Assembly: GCA_034429195.1 (NCBI GenBank)
Contig: DAOUGQ010000014.1
Location: 62,001-126,000 of the forward strand
DNA from: UBA4782 sp034429195
GTDB taxonomy: Bacteria > Chloroflexota > Anaerolineae > Anaerolineales > Anaerolineaceae
Length of the DNA stretch: 64,000 nucleotides
Reading direction: 5' to 3'
How positions within the stretch are numbered: the first letter of the stretch is position 1; every line of letters begins with the position of its first letter. Shown piece by piece: positions 9,217-18,285 of this stretch. The notes below the pieces were generated by a model. It was not told the origin of the DNA. It ran no database searches and saw nothing but the letters and a program-made list of their open reading frames with translations. A program made the position numbers and the translations under genes.

Positions 9217-9556
9217 TCATCACTTTTATAGAATGTCGAGGATCATCCTTTTCCGGAACAGGATCAAATCCTCCCTTGCTAAATGGATTACATCGAAGCA
9301 CCCGCCAAATAGCCAAGGCTGAACCCTTAATCACCCCGAATCGGTATATTGCTTGATATCCATAGTGAGAACACGAAGGATAAAATCGGCACGTGTCAGG
9401 AGGAAGAGCGGGTGAAATAGCTGCCTGATAAATCCGTATAAGTCCTAAAAGTAGCCATTGCGGAAATGTTCGCAAGGTTACCTTTAAATTACGTAGACGC
9501 GGTTCATTATGATACAAATCGCGTATTTCTTGTTCAGGAATCATTTCTTTTAGCAT
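9197..9556 (-). CDS. yidD: YidD membrane protein insertion efficiency factor
   Basis: The 119-residue protein carries the full YidD signature: YQAAISPALPPDTCRFYPSC, then SHYGYQAI, a FGVIKGSALAIWRVLRCNPF stretch, and GGFDPVPEK. The three conserved cysteines (CRFYPSC and RCNPF) are present. About 35 extra residues precede the core, so initiation could be internal at the ATG near 9544. It overlaps rnpA by 23 bases and the lipoprotein start by 20, which indicates tight translational coupling. YidD is membrane-associated and assists YidC-dependent insertion. Confidence 0.95.
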   Translation of the reverse strand: MLKEMIPEQEIRDLYHNEPRLRNLKVTLRTFPQWLLLGLIRIYQAAISPALPPDTCRFYPSCSHYGYQAIYRFGVIKGSALAIWRVLRCNPFSKGGFDPVPEKDDPRHSIKVMSAHERI

Positions 9557-9890
9557 TCGATATTAATCTTGCTCTGACAAACAGATTTTCAAGCGCAGTA
9601 CATAGCTCATTATACTCTGCTTGTTTCGCTTGATTCCGCACAATAACCACTGCATCCCAGGCTTTTTCGGAATTCTCCATCCACGGCCCAACAATAGAAC
9701 GGATGCGTCTTTTGACCTGGTTTCGAGCTACTGCGGATCCAAATCCCCGATGAACAGCGATGCCCAATCGGGATGTTTTCAGTTCACCTTGTACAACCAA
9801 TAACACAAAAAACGGGTGCGTAAATGCCTTTCCAGAATTGCGCACCCGCTTAAAATCATTGGTGTGTTTCAGGCGAAACCTTCGTTTCAC
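9534..9890 (-). CDS. rnpA: ribonuclease P protein component
   Basis: The 118-residue basic protein starts at GTG (KRRFRLKHTNDFKRVRNSGKAF). It has the RNase P signature block RLGIAVHRGFGSAVARNQVKRRIR at residues 41-64, the conserved RNR-like helix that contacts the RNA. It binds rnpB RNA for tRNA 5'-end maturation. An AGGA motif lies about 9 bases upstream of the GTG. It lies between rpmH and yidD, as in most bacteria. Confidence 0.95.
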   Translation of the reverse strand: MKRRFRLKHTNDFKRVRNSGKAFTHPFFVLLVVQGELKTSRLGIAVHRGFGSAVARNQVKRRIRSIVGPWMENSEKAWDAVVIVRNQAKQAEYNELCTALENLFVRARLISNAKRNDS

Positions 9891-9985
9891 CTTTCGTTTT
9901 CCTGCCCGCTGTACTGGTAGCCTGTTTACTAAATGTCTTCATTACGATAAACAGTCTCTAACCAGATTCTGGTTTGTATTATTAT

Positions 9986-10156
9986 TTACCAACGCACGTT
10001 TTTTACGTGGTTGTTTTTCGACACGGTCAATTTCGCGCGACCTTTTTCTCGTCGGCGTCGTAATACTTCTCGTCCGTCTGCCGAAGCCATACGGGCACGA
10101 AAACCGTGTACTCGCACCCGGCGACGAATTTTAGGTTGGTAAGTCCGTTTCGGCAT
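9986..10156 (-). CDS. rpmH: 50S ribosomal protein L34
   Basis: This 56-residue protein is read on the minus strand starting MPKRTYQPKIRRRVRVHG, followed by FRARMASADGREVLRRRREKGR, an unmistakable L34 core. The usual L34 is 44-47 residues; here the C-terminus runs on past AKLTVS with NNHVKNVRW, about ten extra residues. AGGAAG lies 5 bases upstream of the ATG. It is the first gene of the rpmH-rnpA-yidD-lipoprotein-yidC-jag-deoA operon, 95 bases ahead of rnpA, and has its own strong promoter. Confidence 0.95.
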   Translation of the reverse strand: MPKRTYQPKIRRRVRVHGFRARMASADGREVLRRRREKGRAKLTVSKNNHVKNVRW

Positions 10157-10193
10157 TTTACTTCCTTTCGCTTCCTGATTTACATGAACGCCT

Positions 10194-10222
10194 ATTATAA
10201 CCTATGCCCGCAGGCTGGTCAA
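10194..10222 (-). promoter_or_regulatory. strong sigma70-type promoter of rpmH
   Basis: On the minus strand TTGACC (10217-10222) and TATAAT (10194-10199) are spaced by exactly 17 bases, a near-consensus vegetative promoter. The start of transcription should be about 30 bases ahead of the rpmH ATG. The -35 box lies within the perfect 14-base palindrome TGGTCAATTGACCA (10216-10229), so a repressor or activator could act here. Confidence 0.85.
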
Positions 10223-10239
10223 TTGACCATTTACAATGA

Positions 10240-10938
10240 TCAATGATTATTATGGTTATGATTATTATTCCTCACTGGTGACATCAACAATTCGGATAAT
10301 TGTTTAGCTCCTTGTGGATCAACGATGGCAAGTACTTCATCGCCAGCTTCAAATGCGGTTATCCCGCGGGGGAGCATCATTTCACCCTTTCGAATGATAC
10401 CAGCAATCACACATCTATCTGGTAACCCCAAATCTTTAATGGCAATCCCGATACCAGGAGCTCCTTCCGCGATTTTTTCTTCAACCAGGCTATAATTACC
10501 ACGGCGAAGTTTAAGTAATGTCATCATATCACCTAATGACATTTCTTCTTGAATGAGATTTGCTAAAATCTCTGCCTGGTTTAATGCCACATCCACTGAA
10601 AATAATTCATTGAACAACCAGGCGTTTCGTGGATTGTTCACGCGGGAAATTGTGCGTGGAACATTGTATCGGCTTCGAGCAAAGTAGGCTAATAAGAGAT
10701 TGACTTCATCTCTGGTAGTACAGGCAGCCAAGACATCTGCATGTTGAATACCTGCCTGCTCCAATACATCGGGGTGCGTGGGATCGCCCTCGATGATTAC
10801 TTCTGTTGGCAATTCATGATGGATGCTGCTTAAAATATCCTTCCGATTGTCAATGATTCTGATCTCATGATTTTGTTGGATCAGCAACCTTCCCAACTGT
10901 GAACCTGTACGCCCTCCACCAGCAATTACAACAAACAT
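10240..10938 (-). CDS. TrkA-type NAD-binding K+ transport regulator (second of pair)
   Basis: The 232-residue protein has an RCK/TrkA_N Rossmann domain (residues 1-130, with VIAGGGRTGSQLGRLL and the acidic strand end IRIID) and a TrkA_C ligand-binding domain (about 145-220). RCK proteins gate K+ channels and Trk/Ktr transporters in response to nucleotides. The C-terminus is an odd Asn/His run (NNNHNHNNH). It starts one base after the preceding TrkA-like gene ends. With the KimA-like transporter it forms a probable K+ uptake operon; no TrkH/KtrB is in the window. Confidence 0.88.
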   Translation of the reverse strand: MFVVIAGGGRTGSQLGRLLIQQNHEIRIIDNRKDILSSIHHELPTEVIIEGDPTHPDVLEQAGIQHADVLAACTTRDEVNLLLAYFARSRYNVPRTISRVNNPRNAWLFNELFSVDVALNQAEILANLIQEEMSLGDMMTLLKLRRGNYSLVEEKIAEGAPGIGIAIKDLGLPDRCVIAGIIRKGEMMLPRGITAFEAGDEVLAIVDPQGAKQLSELLMSPVRNNNHNHNNH

Positions 10939-11598
10939 TTATTCCTCCGCTCGCGCGTTGATACGCTTACGTATTTCTTCAATACCAAAAAATGTTGCAC
11001 TGACGTGCACCAGATCATCCTCTTCAAGAATAAATTCATCTTCAGGGAATTGTGCCTTTCCAGCCCTCGTAACAGCCACCACAATGCACTCTGGGACATT
11101 GAATAATTCTTTCATTTTTACACCAGAGCAGGTAGAGGGCATGAATAATTCGTACACTTCCACCTCACCATTTCCGGCAGAAAGTACCGAACGAATCTCA
11201 GGGTGAGAGATCAACTCTTCCAACCTCTGTGCCCCCCAGATACTCGAACTGACTGTTTGAATACCAAATTGCTCAAAAACTGGCCTCACCTGTGGATCAT
11301 AATTTCGAGCCACAACATGCTTCACATTGTAAAAACTATTGGCAATATGCGATACAACGATATTAAGGCTGTCATCATTACTTACAGCTGCGACAGCATC
11401 AGCTTTTTCAATGCCAGATCGATGTAGTACATCTTGATTTAGCGCATCTCCCTCAACCAGACGACCATTAAAATCTGCTGGCAGATTATTAAAAGCATCC
11501 TTAATATGATCAACCACAACTACTTCATGCTTTCCTAAATAAAGTCTATAAGCCAATTCTGATCCAAAACGTCCGCAACCAACAATAATTACTCTCAT
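10939..11598 (-). CDS. TrkA-type NAD-binding K+ transport regulator (first of pair)
   Basis: The 219-residue protein has the same two-domain plan as its downstream neighbour. The Rossmann motif VIIVGCGRFGSELAYRL comes first, with HEVVVVD ending strand 2. A TrkA_C domain follows near residues 140-212 (VKMKELFNVPECIVVAVTRAGK). The pair is clearly diverged rather than a recent duplication. It lies 19 bases after the KimA-like transporter gene and abuts the second trkA-like gene. Two RCK proteins in tandem suggest a hetero-oligomeric ring or separate partners. Confidence 0.88.
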   Translation of the reverse strand: MRVIIVGCGRFGSELAYRLYLGKHEVVVVDHIKDAFNNLPADFNGRLVEGDALNQDVLHRSGIEKADAVAAVSNDDSLNIVVSHIANSFYNVKHVVARNYDPQVRPVFEQFGIQTVSSSIWGAQRLEELISHPEIRSVLSAGNGEVEVYELFMPSTCSGVKMKELFNVPECIVVAVTRAGKAQFPEDEFILEEDDLVHVSATFFGIEEIRKRINARAEE

Positions 11599-11617
11599 AC
11601 TTTCCTCTCAAAACACA

Positions 11618-13555
11618 TCATTCTACTTGATAGGGAACTTCAATTATCACAATTTCTGAACGATCGAGTAAGACTTTCCTCAATGTATCTGCAGTACGCA
11701 TATGAAGCAGTTTTGTCCACCAATGTTTTGGAATGAATTGAGGCATCACCAGAGTTATAGTCTCATTCGGCTTAAGTTGTGCATCCATTTCATTAATATA
11801 ATCTAACAATGGTTCGATCATCAACCGATAAGGTGATTCCAGGATTAATAATCGGACTCCCTCACCCCAAATTTCCCATTTGTTTCGAATCTTTTCTGCT
11901 TCGATTGGATCGATGGATACATGTACAGCAGTAATATCATCAGAGAGGGTTCGAGCATATCGCAACGCTGCCATCGTACCACGGTGAACACCGCTAACTG
12001 CTAAAATTACGCGGTGTCGTGTCATCATAGGAGGTGTGCCAAAATTATCAAGTGACAATTGTCGAGCCAGATTTCGGTAATGAATTTTTATTCCATAAAA
12101 CAATAAAATGAGAAGCGGTACCAAAACAATAATTATCCATGCGCCATCAATAAATTTCGTGACAGCAAAAACAATCATCACCACTGCTGTGACAATGGCA
12201 CCAACACCATTAATCAACATCTTAATCATCCATTGACTATCATATTGCAAGATTGAACCGCGTTCTTTAACCTCAACCTCTTTTTTTAATTTACCAGATT
12301 TCCACCATCTTCGTGCCATGCCCGCTTGTGAAATGGTAAATGATAAAAAGACGCCAATCGCATAAAGAGGAATCAATCTGGTTACACTTGCTTTAAACAA
12401 AACTACAAGAAGCCCAGAAATTGAAGCAAGTGCAATAATTCCATATGAATAAACCAATCGGCTACCACGATATGTAAATTGGTGTGGAAGAAAACCATCT
12501 TCAGCAACTAAAGCGCCAAGACGAGGAAAACCAGCAAATGCTGTATTACCTGCTAATATTAATATGACCGTTGTTGCTGCGATGGTCAACAAATAAAGGA
12601 AACCTTTCCCACTAAATACAGTTCGGGATAACTGAGATATAACGGTCTCTGCTTCTGAAGGGATAGCTTGAATATGATATGCCAGGAAAGTGATCCCAAA
12701 TAACAACGAACCCAGGATCAGTGACATCCAGATAAGGGTAATTCCCGCATTCTTGGTGCGTGGTTCTCTAAAGGCAGTGATTCCATTGGAAATCGCTTCT
12801 ACACCTGTTACTGCAGAAGTACCATTGGAAAATGCTCTCAAGATGAGAAAAATGGAAATTTCTTGAAAAGCTGTTACTTCAATTTGCGGGGGACTTTCAA
12901 CCAAACCAAGTGTTCCTGCTGCTAATCGAACAATCCCAACTATTACCGTAACATACATTATCAAAACAAATATGTAGGTAGGGATGGCGAAAGCTCGACC
13001 TGATTCACGAACACCCCGCAGATTTAATAGCATTACAACAATAATAAAGCAAACTGCAATCTCTACACGATAAGTGAATAAACCCGGAAAAGCAGAAACA
13101 ATTTGCGCTATACCAGAAGAAATGGAAACAGATACCGTCAAAATATAATCTGTCAACAATGAAGCAGCTGCAGTAAGCGCTGGTAGGTCTCCAAAATTAT
13201 CACGTGCAACAATATAAGCACCGCCTCCACCAGGATAGGCGTGGATAGTCTGCTCGTAAGATAAAGTTAATAAAACAAGAAGTCCAATAATGGCTACGGC
13301 AATTGGCACCGAATACTTCATAGCAGCCATTCCACCAAAGATCAATATCGCTAGCATTTCTTGTGTAGCGTATGCAGTAGAAGAAAGTGCATCAGAGGCA
13401 AAAACCGCTAATCCAATGAACTTCCCAATGGTTTGGTGAGGTGCATCTGCAGTTTGCAGGGGTCTGCCAATCAACCAGGTTGATATACTTCTTGGGGGTT
13501 TGTATCCAGCCGTACGACGCAAAACGGTAGTTCCGCGTTCATCATCAATATTCAT
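11618..13555 (-). CDS. KimA/YdaO-like APC-superfamily transporter
   Basis: The 645-residue protein has a short soluble N-terminus, about 12 membrane helices (residues 45-490) and a C-terminal cytoplasmic domain of about 150 residues with a USP-like fold (HRVILAVSGVHRGTMAALRYART). The stretch SDALSSTAYATQEML and the YPGGGGAYIVARDN loop match the KimA/YdaO K+ uptake family rather than typical amino-acid permeases. K+/H+ symport is a family-level inference, strengthened by two downstream TrkA-type regulators. Its 5' region (13556-13763) was read for a c-di-AMP ydaO riboswitch and none was recognised. Confidence 0.82.
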   Translation of the reverse strand: MNIDDERGTTVLRRTAGYKPPRSISTWLIGRPLQTADAPHQTIGKFIGLAVFASDALSSTAYATQEMLAILIFGGMAAMKYSVPIAVAIIGLLVLLTLSYEQTIHAYPGGGGAYIVARDNFGDLPALTAAASLLTDYILTVSVSISSGIAQIVSAFPGLFTYRVEIAVCFIIVVMLLNLRGVRESGRAFAIPTYIFVLIMYVTVIVGIVRLAAGTLGLVESPPQIEVTAFQEISIFLILRAFSNGTSAVTGVEAISNGITAFREPRTKNAGITLIWMSLILGSLLFGITFLAYHIQAIPSEAETVISQLSRTVFSGKGFLYLLTIAATTVILILAGNTAFAGFPRLGALVAEDGFLPHQFTYRGSRLVYSYGIIALASISGLLVVLFKASVTRLIPLYAIGVFLSFTISQAGMARRWWKSGKLKKEVEVKERGSILQYDSQWMIKMLINGVGAIVTAVVMIVFAVTKFIDGAWIIIVLVPLLILLFYGIKIHYRNLARQLSLDNFGTPPMMTRHRVILAVSGVHRGTMAALRYARTLSDDITAVHVSIDPIEAEKIRNKWEIWGEGVRLLILESPYRLMIEPLLDYINEMDAQLKPNETITLVMPQFIPKHWWTKLLHMRTADTLRKVLLDRSEIVIIEVPYQVE

Positions 13556-13763
13556 TTTCAGAATTTATCCGGAATTGCCGGTACCTTTCCAAACGACACA
13601 TGATTACAAAGCATGCGATTGTATCAATTTATTATTATAACGTCAATTATATACACTATATTATCTATGAATTAACACGCTTTGTAGTTTCCTATGATAT
13701 TTTGCAAGAATGATCACTTCTTATTGCCTTAAGGTTTTTCGGATACAATCTACATAAAATGTC

Positions 13764-15191
13764 ATGAAATCTATTTCATTATCGGGTTTGTTGCTTCGTA
13801 TTGTGTTAGTTTTCATAACGCCCTGGATATTGGGAGTAGATATTCTCGCACATCCTCTTGGAGAGGCAACGAAAGCTGTTCATCAGGCAGAATTGCAGCA
13901 TCAGCCTGAAAAGAGCCTGGAAGCCTGGTATCAGGTTCTTTCTTTTGAGCCATGGCAGAGAAATGGTTGGTTGCAGGTTTGCGCGCTTGAAAGCAGTCTA
14001 GGGAATCTTTCTAATGGAATCCAGGCAATGGAAAATGCAGCCAATCTAGATAGTCTCTCGACTACTCAAGCAATCACACTGACGAATTTATATATTTCAA
14101 CAGGAGATGAAGACTCTGCGCAAGAACTTTTGAATGAGTTGGCATCTCAACCTGATCCAGATGCATCACTGTACGAAAGCCTTGTGGGGTTGGCGGAGCT
14201 TCAAGGTGATCATGAGAAAACCTTAAAATACCTCCGTAATTGGTCTGCTAAATACCCTTTTGATGCAAAACCTCTTTATAAACTTGGCTTAATCATGAGC
14301 ATAGAAGATCCTCAACAAGCATTAGCATATCTCAACCGGGCTGTTGAATTGGATAAAACATACCAACCCGCTCTCACAACACTTCAACCAATTCTTTCCT
14401 ATCGTGATTCAGATCAACCAGCTTATACCTTGCTGCAAACAGGTCGTAGTTTGGGTAATTTAGGAGAATGGGAGCTTGCTCATGAAGCTTTTTCAAAGGC
14501 AGTAGTCATAGAACCTGAATATGCAGAAGCATGGGCATTCCTCTCTGAATCCCATTATCAACTTGGGTTAGATGGAAGTGCTGAAATCAAAAAAGCACTT
14601 ACAATCAATCCAGATTCTGTGGTTGCAAATGGAATTGCAGCAGTACAAATGCGAAGGTTAGGAAAGCCTGATCAGGCATTGGTTGCATTATATAAGGCTT
14701 CACGGTTGGAGCCCGAACAGGGCATCTGGCATTTGGAGATAGCCAATACATTAGTAGAAATGGATTCAATTGCTGAAGCATATCCACATTACGTTGTTGC
14801 AACAGAGCTTGAGCCTGAAAATCTGCAATTCTGGTTGAGCCTTGCTAATTACTGCGCCTCTACAGGTATTCATTTGCGTGACAGTGGTTTACCTGCTGCC
14901 CGTAAAGCCATCCTTTTAGATGAAAACAACCCAGACAGTCTGGATAGTATGGGGCAGATCATGGCTGCTTTGGGTGATATGAGTAACAGCATCCGATACC
15001 TGGAAGCAGCATTATACCAGCAGCCAGATAAAGCAATTTCTCATCTCCATCTGGTGCAGGTGTATCTTGAACTTGGAGATGCACAACATGCTGAAGAACA
15101 CCTTCTTCTTGCACAAAGCTATGCGCTGGGTGACCCTGTGATCCAGCAGTCAGTTACACGACTTCAGAAAAGATATTTTTCGCATCCCTGA
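13764..15191 (+). CDS. exported TPR-repeat protein
   Basis: The 475-residue protein has an N-terminal hydrophobic segment (LSGLLLRIVLVFITPWILGV, residues 7-26) that should be a signal anchor. At least eight tetratricopeptide-like helical pairs follow, with motifs such as AYTLLQTGRSLGNLGEWELA, AFSKAVVIEPEYAEAWAFL, ALYKASRLEPEQGIWHLEIA and SHLHLVQVYLELGDAQHAEE. No enzymatic domain is seen, so it is probably a protein-interaction scaffold outside the membrane. It is divergent from the KimA-like gene and followed, after 48 bases, by the methylthiotransferase gene. Confidence 0.8.
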   Translation: MKSISLSGLLLRIVLVFITPWILGVDILAHPLGEATKAVHQAELQHQPEKSLEAWYQVLSFEPWQRNGWLQVCALESSLGNLSNGIQAMENAANLDSLSTTQAITLTNLYISTGDEDSAQELLNELASQPDPDASLYESLVGLAELQGDHEKTLKYLRNWSAKYPFDAKPLYKLGLIMSIEDPQQALAYLNRAVELDKTYQPALTTLQPILSYRDSDQPAYTLLQTGRSLGNLGEWELAHEAFSKAVVIEPEYAEAWAFLSESHYQLGLDGSAEIKKALTINPDSVVANGIAAVQMRRLGKPDQALVALYKASRLEPEQGIWHLEIANTLVEMDSIAEAYPHYVVATELEPENLQFWLSLANYCASTGIHLRDSGLPAARKAILLDENNPDSLDSMGQIMAALGDMSNSIRYLEAALYQQPDKAISHLHLVQVYLELGDAQHAEEHLLLAQSYALGDPVIQQSVTRLQKRYFSHP

Positions 15192-15239
15192 TTCCTTCTG
15201 CACTCGCATCTCTTCTAAATCTATGGTATAAGCACCTTC

Positions 15240-16520
15240 ATGCGTATATTTCTTGACTCAATTGGTTGCCGCCTTAATCAGAGCGAAATTGAGAAAATTG
15301 GTAACCAGATGATCATGGCAGGTCATCTCCTGGTTGATAATCCTCAAGACGCTGATCTTGTGATCGTGAATACCTGTGCGGTCACAACTGAAGCAGCTTC
15401 AGATTCGCGGCAGAAGATACGTCAGGCAGGGCGAAACCCAAAAGCAGAAATTGTTGTAACAGGTTGTTGGGCAACTATGGAACCGGATGCAGCAGGGAAA
15501 TTGCCTGGTGTAAAGCATGTTGTTTTGAATGATGATAAAGATGGCATTGCCAAACATTTTCTTCAAAAAACGCCAGCAGAAGAATTTGAACTTGAACCGC
15601 TCATTCGAAAACCACTCCCGGGCATCCATTCGCGCACCAGGGCATTTATCAAAACACAAGATGGTTGTAATAATCACTGTACCTTTTGCATCACCCGGCT
15701 GGTACGGGGTACCAGCCGGAGTGTGCCTGTATCAGAAGTATTGGCAGATATTCAACATGCACTTAATGGTGGAGTACAGGAAGTTGTTCTTACTGGTGTA
15801 CAGTTAGGATCCTGGGGAAAGGAATATGACCCGCCTCAACACCTTGGTGATTTAATCAAAACAATTCTGGAAGAAAATTCTATCCCTCGTTTGAGATTGT
15901 CATCCATCGAGCCATGGGATCTGGATGAAAGATTCTTTGCTTTATGGCAGAATCCACGTCTATGTCGTCATTTTCATTTGCCCTTACAATCCGGCGCAAC
16001 AGCAACTCTTAAAAGAATGGCACGCATGATCACACCCGAAGATTACCGATTCCTCCTTTGTATGATCCGTCGCATGATCCCTGATGCAGCCATTACTACC
16101 GATATTCTGGTAGGCTTCCCTGGTGAGACAGAAGAAGACTTTGCAGAAAGCCTTTCATTCGTTAAAGAAATGCACTTTGCAGCCGGGCATGTCTTTTCCT
16201 TTTCTCCTCGACCTGGTACGGCAGCAGATCGTATGGACGGTCAGATTCACCCCAAAGTGCGCAAAGAACGCAGTCTGCAGATGCGCCAGGCGTTGGAACA
16301 ATCCAGCCTGGAATTCCGCCAACAGTTCATTGGCAAAGAAATGCAGGTTCTATGGGAAACATCCGATGGACTCAATCAGGATGGGTGGCAATTACATGGA
16401 CTGACAGATAATTATCTACGCGTGACTGCAACCTCACCTGATTTGCGTTGGAACAAGATTGATCGAGTGATCCTTACAGAATTAACCGATAACGGTCTAG
16501 CGGGACAGGTAATTCATTAA
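15240..16520 (+). CDS. mtaB: MtaB-type tRNA threonylcarbamoyladenosine methylthiotransferase
   Basis: The 426-residue radical-SAM enzyme adds a methylthio group to t6A37 of ANN-decoding tRNAs. The N-terminal UPF0004 domain has cluster cysteines C10 (SIGCRLNQ), C46 (VNTCAVT) and C76 (VTGCWA). The radical-SAM CxxxCxxC is CNNHCTFC (C143, C147, C150), and a TRAM-like C-terminal part lies near residues 360-420. CRLNQ and NTCAVT are typical of MtaB, where MiaB has CQMN and NTC.IR. The next gene begins 24 bases after its stop. Confidence 0.9.
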   Translation: MRIFLDSIGCRLNQSEIEKIGNQMIMAGHLLVDNPQDADLVIVNTCAVTTEAASDSRQKIRQAGRNPKAEIVVTGCWATMEPDAAGKLPGVKHVVLNDDKDGIAKHFLQKTPAEEFELEPLIRKPLPGIHSRTRAFIKTQDGCNNHCTFCITRLVRGTSRSVPVSEVLADIQHALNGGVQEVVLTGVQLGSWGKEYDPPQHLGDLIKTILEENSIPRLRLSSIEPWDLDERFFALWQNPRLCRHFHLPLQSGATATLKRMARMITPEDYRFLLCMIRRMIPDAAITTDILVGFPGETEEDFAESLSFVKEMHFAAGHVFSFSPRPGTAADRMDGQIHPKVRKERSLQMRQALEQSSLEFRQQFIGKEMQVLWETSDGLNQDGWQLHGLTDNYLRVTATSPDLRWNKIDRVILTELTDNGLAGQVIH

Positions 16521-16544
16521 AAACCTTCTTTCAGGAGAAGTGCT

Positions 16545-18266
16545 GTGGCAGAACAAGTACTTTCACATAAATGGTGGCAAACTGCAGTTTTTTATCAAAT
16601 ATACCCTCGCAGTTTTGCTGATGGAAATGGTGATGGAATCGGTGATCTTGCAGGAATTCGATCCAAACTGGATTACCTGAAAGATCTGGGAGTTGATGCC
16701 ATATGGCTTTCACCTCATTACCCCTCACCTATGTGCGACTGCGGGTATGATGTTTCTAATTATGAAGATGTAGCTCCTGAATATGGCACTTTAGCAGAGT
16801 TCAAACTGCTTCTGGATGAAGTACACCAGCGGGGTCTTCGCCTGATCCTCGACCTGGTGCTAAATCATACATCTGATCAACATCGCTGGTTTCAAGAATC
16901 GCGTTCCAGTCTCACTAACCCCAAACGAGATTGGTATATCTGGAAAAAAGGAAAAAATGGCAATCCACCCAACAACTGGTCATCTACATTTGGTGGATCA
17001 GCCTGGGAGCTAGACCCAGTAACCAATGAGTATTATTACCATTTCTTTTTTAAGGGGCAGCCTGATCTGAATTGGAAAAATCCCGAAGTAAAGGCTGCTA
17101 TGTTCGAAATGGTGCGTTTCTGGCTCAAAATGGGTGTGGATGGTTTTCGCCTGGATGCAGTAGGTACTGTTTTCGAAGAAGAAGGATGGAAGGATACCAG
17201 TGTTTCTCTATCAGTAGACGAACTTTATCCGCTTTCGAAAGTTGCAAAAACCCCTGCTGAAACACGAAAAGTAGATCGCATCTGGACGAAATTATTCCAA
17301 AAGCAGGTCGACCAACCTGAAATTCATACCTTGATGAAAGAACTGCGCCAGGTTGTCGATGAATTTGACGATAAAGTTTTAGTTGGAGAGACAGATGATA
17401 TTCGTTTCTATGGAAACGGTGAAGATGAGCTTCAATTGGTATTTAATTTTCCTCTCAAGTACACCAACTGGATAACCCCCACATGGGTGCGAAAAAACCA
17501 GAAACAGCGCCTTAGTGCAATGCCCCCAAAAGCCTGGGCAGCGAACACCCTTGGGAATCATGATTCCTACCGTATGATCACTCAGTTTGGTGATGGAATA
17601 CATGATCGCGAATTGGCTGAAGTCAACCTTGCCATGCTTTTATTTCTAAAAGGAACTCCTTTTCTCTACAATGGCGAAGAGATTGGTATGACTAATTATT
17701 ACATTGATGCCGCTCACCAGTTCAAAGACCCCCTCAGTGATCACATCTACGACCTGGAAATCCGTTTATTACACTCTTCTGTGAATGAAGCAACCTCTAT
17801 CGCAGCCCGGAGGGGCAGAGATCTATGCCGCACCCCCATGCAATGGAAAAATGCACCTCAAGGTGGTTTTTGTCCAGCAGACGTGTCCCCTTGGTTGCCA
17901 GTGAATCCCAATTATGCCAATGGGATCAATGTTGCCGAGCAGGAGAATCAACCTTCTTCATTGCTTTCTGCTTACAAACGACTGTTATCGATCAGGAAGC
18001 AAACACCCGCCTTATTGATTGGTGAATATACACCGCTACTACCAGCATCTCGTTCTATCCTTGCCTTCACCAGAACAATCCCTCAACAAGTTTGCCTGAT
18101 ATTGATCAACTATACTCCAAAGCCTAGAAGAGTTTTCCTGGAAAAATTCTCTCAATTGTCAAAAGTACTTTTCTCCAACCAGCTTTCGCCTGCATTCCCT
18201 GATAAAAATGGGAATATCCAGCTATCGCCATTTGAGATTTGGATTGGTGAACTGAAGGGAAATTAA
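16545..18266 (+). CDS. GH13 alpha-glucosidase / oligo-1,6-glucosidase
   Basis: The 573-residue cytoplasmic-looking enzyme has all GH13 regions: the N-terminal VFYQIYPRSFADGNGDGIGD, region I LDLVLNHTS, region II GVDGFRLDAV with the nucleophile Asp, region III VLVGETDD with the acid/base Glu, and region IV NTLGNHDSYR. The QIYPRSF and YDVSNYEDVAPEYGT motifs place it with alpha-glucosidases, oligo-1,6-glucosidases and trehalose-active relatives. Start is GTG at 16545, with AGGAGA 6 bases upstream. No sugar transporter adjoins it, so the substrate is open. It may be cotranscribed with mtaB. Confidence 0.92.
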   Translation: MAEQVLSHKWWQTAVFYQIYPRSFADGNGDGIGDLAGIRSKLDYLKDLGVDAIWLSPHYPSPMCDCGYDVSNYEDVAPEYGTLAEFKLLLDEVHQRGLRLILDLVLNHTSDQHRWFQESRSSLTNPKRDWYIWKKGKNGNPPNNWSSTFGGSAWELDPVTNEYYYHFFFKGQPDLNWKNPEVKAAMFEMVRFWLKMGVDGFRLDAVGTVFEEEGWKDTSVSLSVDELYPLSKVAKTPAETRKVDRIWTKLFQKQVDQPEIHTLMKELRQVVDEFDDKVLVGETDDIRFYGNGEDELQLVFNFPLKYTNWITPTWVRKNQKQRLSAMPPKAWAANTLGNHDSYRMITQFGDGIHDRELAEVNLAMLLFLKGTPFLYNGEEIGMTNYYIDAAHQFKDPLSDHIYDLEIRLLHSSVNEATSIAARRGRDLCRTPMQWKNAPQGGFCPADVSPWLPVNPNYANGINVAEQENQPSSLLSAYKRLLSIRKQTPALLIGEYTPLLPASRSILAFTRTIPQQVCLILINYTPKPRRVFLEKFSQLSKVLFSNQLSPAFPDKNGNIQLSPFEIWIGELKGN

Positions 18267-18285
18267 AACTGAATCAATAAGCAGC

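Noticed and set aside
9891..10239. possible oriC next to rpmH/rnpA
   Set aside because: rpmH is often near dnaA and oriC, but no dnaA gene and no cluster of TTATNCACA boxes is seen in the gaps.
13556..13763. possible c-di-AMP (ydaO) riboswitch ahead of the KimA-like gene
   Set aside because: The leader is AT-rich and none of the conserved ydaO core blocks was recognised by eye. A covariance-model search would settle it.
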